The notes below the pieces were generated by a model that ran no database searches, was not told the DNA's origin, and was given only the letters and a program-made list of their open reading frames with translations. From the NCBI GenBank assembly GCA_900765165.1, contig CAAFQR010000148.1, positions 1 through 10,416 of the forward strand: DNA of 10,416 bases, given 5' to 3'. The DNA comes from Veillonellaceae bacterium (GTDB lineage: Bacteria > Bacillota > Negativicutes > Veillonellales > Veillonellaceae). Both the position numbers and the translations under genes were made by a program. Each line of letters opens with the position of its first letter. Within the stretch, counting starts at the first letter, position 1. Of the stretch, positions 6,193-10,416 are shown one piece after another.

Positions 6193-7200
6193 TTATAAAC
6201 CTTTTTCAGCAATGAATTTTGCCAAGTCAACAACGCGGTTGGAATATGCCCATTCGTTGTCATACCAGGAAACTACTTTTACCATATTGCCTTCCATAGT
6301 CATCGTCAAGTCAGCGTCAACGATGGAGCTGCGGGAATCACCATTGAAGTCATGGGATACTAACGGTAAATCGGAAACGCCGAGGATACCTTTCAATTCG
6401 CCCTGAGCTGCTTCGCGAAGTGCTGCGTTGATTTCTTCTTTAGTGGTTTCTTTTTCGAGTTCTGCAACGAGGTCAGTAATGGAAACGTTCGGAGTCGGAA
6501 CGCGCAATGCGAAACCATTCAATTTGCCTTTCAATTCCGGCAATACCAATGCTACGGCTTTAGCAGCACCAGTGGTGGTCGGGATGATGGACAAAGCAGC
6601 AGCGCGAGCACGGCGCGGATCGCTATGCGGCGTATCCAAGATGCGCTGGTCGTTGGTGTAGGAATGGCAAGTGGTCATCAAACCGCGTTTGATACCGAAT
6701 TTGTCGTTCAATACTTTAGCGAACGGAGCCAAGCAGTTGGTCGTGCAGCTTGCGTTGGAAATGATGTTGTGTTTAGCCGGATCGTATTTGTCCTGGTTAA
6801 CACCCATTACGATAGTAATATCTTCGTCTTTTGCCGGAGCGGAGATGATAACTTTTTTAACAGAGCCGCCCAAGTGTTTCTTAGCGTCTTCTGCTTTACG
6901 GAAACGGCCAGTAGATTCAACTACGATATCAACGTTTTCATCAGCCCAAGCGATTTTAGCCGGATCTGCTTCGTGGAATACGCGAACTTTTTTGCCGTCT
7001 ACATACATGTAGTCGCCTTCAACTTTAATGTCAACGTCCAAGTTGCCATGAACGGAGTCATATTTGAATAACAAAGCAGCACCTTCGATATCGCCCAAGT
7101 CGTTGATAGCTACTACTTCAACATCCGGGTTGTTCAACGTTGCACGCATTACACATTTGCCGATACGACCGAAACCGTTAATACCAATTTTTACTGCCAT
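6193..7200 (-). CDS. gapA: Glyceraldehyde-3-phosphate dehydrogenase, type I, NAD-dependent
   Basis: The enzyme oxidises and phosphorylates glyceraldehyde 3-phosphate to 1,3-bisphosphoglycerate with NAD+, as a cytosolic tetramer. The length is 335 residues, as usual. The Rossmann fold opens with INGFGRIGK (7-15). D34 in NDLGD, which would contact the adenosine ribose, and P191 in the DTPH segment favour NAD over NADP, the glycolytic GapA type. The catalytic C152 lies in SNASCTTNCLAP and H179 in MTTCHSYTND; the cysteine next to the histidine, where V or I is common, is a small oddity. RVPTPNVS (233-240) and WYDNEWAYSNRV (312-323) are typical. TAGGAGGA precedes the ATG at about 7 nt. The gene is downstream of cggR and is flanked by stem-loops on both sides, suggesting its own expression level. 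Confidence 0.98.
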   Translation of the reverse strand: MAVKIGINGFGRIGKCVMRATLNNPDVEVVAINDLGDIEGAALLFKYDSVHGNLDVDIKVEGDYMYVDGKKVRVFHEADPAKIAWADENVDIVVESTGRFRKAEDAKKHLGGSVKKVIISAPAKDEDITIVMGVNQDKYDPAKHNIISNASCTTNCLAPFAKVLNDKFGIKRGLMTTCHSYTNDQRILDTPHSDPRRARAAALSIIPTTTGAAKAVALVLPELKGKLNGFALRVPTPNVSITDLVAELEKETTKEEINAALREAAQGELKGILGVSDLPLVSHDFNGDSRSSIVDADLTMTMEGNMVKVVSWYDNEWAYSNRVVDLAKFIAEKGL

Positions 7201-7247
7201 GATTGTTCCTCCTAAGTACTATTAACTTATACATAAAAAGATTACCT

Positions 7248-7287
7248 GACTTAATGCGCCGCTTAAGACCGGTCGACGCATAAAGTC
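7248..7287 (-). promoter_or_regulatory. Stem-loop in the cggR-gapA intergenic region
   Basis: On the minus strand GACTTTATGCG (7287-7277) pairs with CGCATTAAGTC (7258-7248), an 11-bp stem with one T-T mismatch and an 18-nt loop. A run of five Ts follows only after about 10 nt, so it is not a standard terminator. In B. subtilis the cggR-gapA mRNA is cleaved between the two genes and a 5' stem-loop stabilises the gapA message. This structure, lying 47 nt before the gapA start, could do the same; that role is inferred. Confidence 0.6.
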
Positions 7288-7295
7288 CTATCAAA

Positions 7296-8321
7296 CTAAC
7301 TGATGCGTAACAATGAAGCGATGGCCTCTGCCGCTCGCTCATCGATTATCAACGTGCCCTTGCGGCACGCCCGCATAACACCGATGATTGCCTTTGCCTT
7401 ACCGGCTCCGCCGGCAACGGCTACCACATGGGGTATATGACTAATATCGGTTAATGCGATGCCCACATTATTGGTGGCATAGACTATTTCGCCATGTATG
7501 TCACAATAATACCCAAGCGCTTCGCCTACGGCTCGCTTTGTCCGTAATGTGGCACGCTGTGTATCACTAATGTGTCGTTGTTCTGCCATGTGGAGCGCTT
7601 CCCCAATACCAAATACTAATATATCTGTGTTTTGGGCTAACTCGATAATTTCCTTCACCTGCGGTTCCATGGTCATCAGAATCTGCAGAGAATCCGGTGA
7701 CAACCCGTCCGGTAAATGCAACATCTTATACGTACCGCCAACTTTCTCAGCGATAACCGAGGCGATGACATTGGCCTGGTATTCCACGCGTTCACCGATA
7801 CCGCCGCGAGCCGGTATAACCGTCGCTTTGCATTTCTTTTCCGGTAACGCTTGAGCCATTGCCGCCATCGTACTACCGCCACTGACTGCCAATACGGCAT
7901 CTTCGGTCAATAACTGTTGCAATTCCTTGGCTGCTTTAAAACCTAATTCCTTGCGATCCGTAGCTGATTCGCCAGCACCGCCGGTGATAATTACCTCATC
8001 AATATGAAGTGCTACCTTAAGCTTTGCTTCTAATTCGTTGATCTTGTTTAACTCCTGCAATGAAGAGTTCAACTCCGGCAACAGGTTCTTGCCGGCCTCG
8101 GTCAATACCATGCCCTGCTGAGTAAACCCAACCAGGCCGTTATCCTTCATAACCTCTACATGCGACCGAACCACTCGTTCTGACATCTTGCTAAGCGTTG
8201 CTAGCATCCGTCGACCAATTGGCTGTGCGTACGAGATATGATTGAGTAACACGTATCGTTCCTCTACCATCTTCATTAACTCTGGAGCTATCCGTTGATA
8301 CACCTCCGATAGATCCTTCAT
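7296..8321 (-). CDS. cggR: Central glycolytic genes regulator CggR (SorC family)
   Basis: CggR represses the gapA-led glycolytic genes; in Bacillus subtilis fructose 1,6-bisphosphate is its inducer. The 341-residue protein resembles B. subtilis CggR through its length. The N-terminal winged-helix DNA-binding part (about 20-80) contains EPIGRR-like QPIGRRMLAT and MSERVVRSHVEVMKDNGLV. The C-terminal sugar-phosphate domain (about 105-335) contains SGGSTMAAMA (147-156), PARGGIGE (170-177), GEALGYYCD (266-274) and AVAGGAGKAKA (301-311). These include R172, E267 and K308, which by eye correspond to ligand-contact positions of the B. subtilis protein. GAGG lies 6 nt before the ATG. It is first in the cluster, 95 bp ahead of gapA, and its upstream region carries a matching operator, consistent with autoregulation. 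The ligand is inferred from the family. Confidence 0.95.
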   Translation of the reverse strand: MKDLSEVYQRIAPELMKMVEERYVLLNHISYAQPIGRRMLATLSKMSERVVRSHVEVMKDNGLVGFTQQGMVLTEAGKNLLPELNSSLQELNKINELEAKLKVALHIDEVIITGGAGESATDRKELGFKAAKELQQLLTEDAVLAVSGGSTMAAMAQALPEKKCKATVIPARGGIGERVEYQANVIASVIAEKVGGTYKMLHLPDGLSPDSLQILMTMEPQVKEIIELAQNTDILVFGIGEALHMAEQRHISDTQRATLRTKRAVGEALGYYCDIHGEIVYATNNVGIALTDISHIPHVVAVAGGAGKAKAIIGVMRACRKGTLIIDERAAEAIASLLRIS

Positions 8322-8325
8322 GTTG

Positions 8326-8361
8326 TACCTCTTTCATCCCGCCGGAGCAAATATTGTCCCG
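8326..8361 (-). promoter_or_regulatory. Putative CggR operator (two direct half-repeats)
   Basis: The minus strand reads CGGGAC (8361-8356), six nt, TGCT, four nt, CGGGAT (8341-8336), six nt, GGTA. The B. subtilis operator is CGGGAC-N6-TGTC-N4-CGGGAC-N6-TGTC, so the 20-bp repeat period is identical, both hexamers match (one with a C to T change), and the tetramers are degenerate. It lies between the promoter and the cggR start, about 20-55 nt past the predicted transcription start, the same position as in Bacillus, where bound CggR acts as a roadblock. The second half overlaps the cggR ribosome binding site. Confidence 0.75.
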
Positions 8362-8388
8362 CCATTGATAAAAATCACCTTCGCCACT

Positions 8389-8417
8389 ATTCTACTCCAA
8401 TAGCAACTCTATTGCAA
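8389..8417 (-). promoter_or_regulatory. cggR promoter (sigma-A type)
   Basis: On the minus strand TTGCAA (8417-8412) and TAGAAT (8394-8389) are separated by exactly 17 nt. The -10 matches five of six consensus bases and the -35 four of six. Transcription would start near 8381, leaving a ~60-nt leader that contains the putative operator. A second, weaker candidate lies upstream: TTGATG (8483-8478), 16 nt, TATATA (8461-8456). Confidence 0.65.
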
Positions 8418-8599
8418 GAAAATCTATGGATATTATCGCTTTTATTCCTAAATGGTATATAGCTCGATTATGTTCCCCATCAAATGACTTTCACTCATCC
8501 TTCTATGCAGGAAAGCTGTCAATAGTATTTCTCAAAATCTCTAGTTCGGAACGTTGTGATTTTGTAATAGACACTTGTGCTTTATGAATTGACAAACGC

Positions 8600-8628
8600 T
8601 TGCAATCCCCCGAGAAATGCTTTATAGT
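8600..8628 (+). promoter_or_regulatory. Promoter of the amino acid permease gene
   Basis: TTGCAA (8600-8605) and TATAGT (8623-8628) are 17 nt apart. The -35 is the same hexamer as in the cggR promoter. A consensus TTGACA (8589-8594) lies just upstream but has no -10 at proper spacing. Transcription should begin near 8635, giving a leader of about 150 nt before the permease start. The segment between the two divergent promoters (about 8430-8588) shows nothing else I can name. Confidence 0.6.
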
Positions 8629-8643
8629 TAGTGCATCAAAAGA

Positions 8644-8655
8644 ATTCTATAGAAT
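8644..8655. repeat. Perfect 12-bp palindrome ATTCTATAGAAT, possible operator
   Basis: ATTCTATAGAAT is its own reverse complement and lies about 10-20 nt past the predicted transcription start of the permease gene, where a repressor could act. Its right half, TCTATAGA, recurs at 8682-8689 in the duplicated leader segment. AT-rich palindromes can arise by chance, so the role is open. Confidence 0.4.
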
Positions 8656-8724
8656 CACAAGGTAGCATAGTAGTACGGTAATCTATAGAGTCCTTTGAGA
8701 TCGTATGGTAGGCGTAGTAGTACC
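8646..8724 (+). repeat. Imperfectly duplicated leader segment of the permease gene
   Basis: Two adjacent units share the same landmarks. Unit 1 (8646-8678) has TCTATAGA then GGTAGCATAGTAGTACGG. Unit 2 (8682-8724) has TCTATAGA (8682-8689) then GGTAGGCGTAGTAGTACC (8707-8724), with about 10 extra nt between the landmarks. The repeat lies wholly in the untranslated leader. It does not contain a T-box sequence or another riboswitch signature I recognise. Confidence 0.6.
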
Positions 8725-8725
8725 A

Positions 8726-8746
8726 GTACTGCTGCAACAGCAGTAC
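8726..8746 (+). promoter_or_regulatory. Perfect 9-bp hairpin in the permease leader
   Basis: GTACTGCTG (8726-8734) pairs perfectly with CAGCAGTAC (8738-8746) around a 3-nt CAA loop. It ends 28 nt before the GGAGG ribosome binding site and has no following U-run, so it is not a terminator. It could affect mRNA stability, or ribosome access in combination with the duplicated upstream segment. A regulatory role is inferred from position only. Confidence 0.6.
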
Positions 8747-8787
8747 AGCTATTACACTGTAGTAAAGTAGAAGTGGAGGTAAGGGTT

Positions 8788-10185
8788 ATGGCTACACCGA
8801 ATGATAACCATTTACAGAGAAAACTAACCAATCGGCATTTACAGATGATTGCGTTAGGCGGTGCCATTGGTACCGGTTTATTTTACGGGTCTGCATCGAC
8901 GATTTCCTTAACAGGCCCTGCCATTATATTATCCTATTTTATTGGTGGTATTATCGTATTCTTAATCATGCGTATGCTCGGTGAAATGTGCGTACAACAT
9001 CCGATTTCCGGTTCCTTTAGCTCCTACGCTGAAAAATTCTGGGGCGAGTTCCCCGCTTACTTATCAGGCTGGAGCTACTTAACCGCTTGGATCTTATGTA
9101 GTATGGCCGAACTTACCGCCATCGGGATTTACATCAACTTCTGGTTCCCGGACGTACCACAGTGGACCACCGCTCTGGTGTGCTTGCTCCTCGTAACCGC
9201 AGCGAACCTCATCAACGTTCGTATGTATGGCGAACTGGAAACGTTCATGTCCATGGTTAAAGTTATTGCCGTTATTTGTATGATTGCTTTTGGTTTATAC
9301 CTGTTGTTCACGACTCCGTCCTATGGCTCGTTCCCCGATAATTTCAGTAACATCTGGAAAATCGACGGCTTCTTCCCACATGGCTGGTATGGCGTAGCGT
9401 GCTCCATGGCTGTTGTTCTCTTCTCCTTCGCCGGCATCGAATTAATCGGTATGACCGCTGCTGAAGTGCAGGACCCGGAAAAACACATGCCTACCGCTAT
9501 CAATCAGGTATTAGTTCGTATCATGCTCTTCTACGTTGGCACCATGATCGTCTTGATGGCCCTCTTCCCGTGGAACCAGATTGGCACCAGCGGCAGCCCC
9601 TTCGTAGAAATCTTCTCCAAAATGGGCATCACCATTGCGGCTCACATTTTGAACTTCGTCGTTATGATCGCTGCACTTTCCGTTTATAACAGCGGCATGT
9701 ATGCAAACGGTCGTATGTTGTATAGCTTGGCTAAGAAAGGCAAAGCGCCGAAATTCTTGGCCACCGTTTCCAAAAACGGCGTACCGGTTGTTGGCACCTT
9801 GTTCTCCTCCGGTATTACCTTAATCGCCGTTGTTTTGAACTTCTTCATGCCGGACAAAGTGTTCGGTTACTTGATGGCCTTAGTAGTTGTAGTGCTCATC
9901 GTTTGCTGGGTTTCCATCGTCATCACGCACATGAAATTCCGTCAGATGCACATCAAAGCCGGTACGGTAGATACGATTAAATTCAAATCTATCCTCTTCC
10001 CGTTTGCTAACTACCTTTGCTTAGCGTTCTTCGTCTTCGTATTAGCTATCATGGCTACCATGGATAGCATGCGTCCGGCCGTATACCTCTTGCCGGTATG
10101 GCTCATCATCATGGGTGTAACCTACAAGCTGTCTCACAAACCGGCACCGGCTGCTCCTGAAGAAGAAGGCGTAAAAGCCTTATAA
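8788..10185 (+). CDS. Amino acid permease, APC superfamily (AAT family, CycA/AroP-like)
   Basis: This is an inner-membrane secondary transporter that takes up amino acids, probably by proton symport. The 465 residues and about 12 hydrophobic segments fit the family. The N-terminal hallmark RKLTNRHLQMIALGGAIGTG (11-30) leads into the unwound first helix, followed by GPAIILSYFIGG (43-54) and MLGEM (63-67). FSFAGIELIGMTAAEVQDPE (212-231) is the conserved helix-6 region and NSGMYANGRMLYSLAKKGKA (301-320) the helix-8 loop. Similarity by memory is closest to the D-serine/D-alanine/glycine transporter CycA (WFP, PW...SPFVE, INFVV-like segments), but the substrate cannot be read from sequence. The ATG at 8788 is preferred: GGAGG lies 8 nt upstream and MATPNDNHLQRKLTNRH fits the family. 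A longer in-frame start at 8695 would add 31 low-complexity residues from the leader. It is divergent from cggR with its own promoter and terminator. Confidence 0.93.
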   Translation: MATPNDNHLQRKLTNRHLQMIALGGAIGTGLFYGSASTISLTGPAIILSYFIGGIIVFLIMRMLGEMCVQHPISGSFSSYAEKFWGEFPAYLSGWSYLTAWILCSMAELTAIGIYINFWFPDVPQWTTALVCLLLVTAANLINVRMYGELETFMSMVKVIAVICMIAFGLYLLFTTPSYGSFPDNFSNIWKIDGFFPHGWYGVACSMAVVLFSFAGIELIGMTAAEVQDPEKHMPTAINQVLVRIMLFYVGTMIVLMALFPWNQIGTSGSPFVEIFSKMGITIAAHILNFVVMIAALSVYNSGMYANGRMLYSLAKKGKAPKFLATVSKNGVPVVGTLFSSGITLIAVVLNFFMPDKVFGYLMALVVVVLIVCWVSIVITHMKFRQMHIKAGTVDTIKFKSILFPFANYLCLAFFVFVLAIMATMDSMRPAVYLLPVWLIIMGVTYKLSHKPAPAAPEEEGVKAL

Positions 10186-10229
10186 AAGGCTATGTTACAT
10201 CGTTTCCTACTCTCCTCTCAAATACATTA

Positions 10230-10259
10230 GGTACGAGCTTCCCTCTCAAGGCTCGCACC
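10230..10259. repeat. Small hairpin between the permease stop and the terminator
   Basis: GGTACGAGC (10230-10238) and GCTCGCACC (10251-10259) form a 9-bp stem with one A-C mismatch and a 12-nt loop. It lies 11 bp before the main terminator hairpin and has no T-run, so it may only be an accessory 3' structure. Confidence 0.5.
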
Positions 10260-10269
10260 AAAACCCTAG

Positions 10270-10309
10270 AAGAACCCGTTAGGCCTCGTGCTTAACGGGT
10301 TCTTTCTTC
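10270..10309 (+). terminator. Rho-independent terminator after the permease gene
   Basis: AAGAACCCGTTA (10270-10281) pairs perfectly with TAACGGGTTCTT (10293-10304) around an 11-nt loop, giving a 12-bp stem followed by a T-rich tail (TTTCTTCATTT). It lies about 85 nt past the stop codon. On the minus strand the hairpin is followed by CTAGGGTTTTGG, so weaker termination of a converging transcript is possible. Confidence 0.85.
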
Positions 10310-10315
10310 ATTTAT

Positions 10316-10416
10316 AACCTCTGAAATAAACCGCCTCCTTAGCCCATAACCGCAGAAATAGCGGCACCGTCTGCTGCCTGTCCCATCGATACCGGCTATG
10401 TATATACTATATTTAA
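10316..10416. other. Right edge, no gene recognised
   Basis: No open frame of credible length enters from the right. The minus strand has an AAGGAGG at 10340-10334, but the ATG codons near it open frames of only 10-15 codons. CCGC-7nt-GCGG around 10350-10364 is a weak hairpin. The last ~20 bases are very AT-rich and could be a promoter region for a gene outside the window. Confidence 0.5.

Noticed and set aside
1437..7071. Many plus-strand frames of 60-148 codons opposite the glycolytic genes
   Set aside because: They lie antisense to well-identified genes, have no ribosome binding sites and no recognisable protein content, as expected for shadow frames.
8695..8787. In-frame N-terminal extension of the permease
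   Set aside because: The extra 31 residues are S/T/A/V-rich and come from the hairpin leader. A clear GGAGG site at 8775-8779 serves the ATG at 8788, where the family normally starts.
8635..8787. T-box riboswitch upstream of the permease
   Set aside because: There is no T-box consensus (a sequence like GGGTGGNACCGCG), no antiterminator and no terminator U-run in the leader.
10270..10416. Small minus-strand reading frames near AAGGAGG at the right edge
   Set aside because: They are only 10-15 codons long, one is read through the terminator stem, and neither resembles a known peptide.

Overview
This window looks like a chromosomal segment of a Firmicutes bacterium. The evidence is the gene order cggR-gapA-pgk-tpiA-gpmI-eno, strong AGGAGG-type ribosome binding sites, a CggR regulator of the Bacillus type, and a moderate GC content. 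A Negativicutes member such as a Dialister, Negativicoccus or Megasphaera relative is my guess from general feel only; the sequence alone does not settle the genus.

Layout. Positions 1-1175 hold no credible gene. They are filled with repeats: two copies (270-553 and 827-1110, exactly 557 bp apart) of a sequence built around a ~150-bp nested palindrome. The palindromes are flanked by ~61-bp units that point outward, inverted on the left and direct on the right. Positions 1176-8321 are a minus-strand glycolytic cluster, transcribed from right to left: cggR, gapA, pgk, tpiA, gpmI, eno, closed by a rho-independent terminator at 1176-1222. Positions 8322-8787 are a divergent intergenic region. It carries the cggR promoter and a CggR-type operator on the minus strand, and a promoter and a structured ~150-nt leader on the plus strand. 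Positions 8788-10185 encode an amino acid permease of the APC superfamily on the plus strand, followed by a strong hairpin terminator at 10270-10304. The last ~100 bp show no gene.

How it works together. GapA, Pgk, TpiA, GpmI and Eno cover the triose-phosphate part of glycolysis, from dihydroxyacetone phosphate and glyceraldehyde-3-phosphate to phosphoenolpyruvate. CggR is the expected sugar-phosphate-responsive repressor of this set. A direct repeat between its promoter and its start codon matches the spacing of the known Bacillus subtilis CggR operator, which suggests autoregulation of the cluster. A terminator-shaped hairpin between gapA and pgk and another stem-loop between cggR and gapA suggest that gapA is expressed at a different level from its neighbours. 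The permease has its own promoter and is probably functionally separate.

The most unusual part is the repeat region downstream of eno. I found no mobile-element gene, CRISPR or RNA-gene family that explains it. The genes themselves are ordinary and appear intact.
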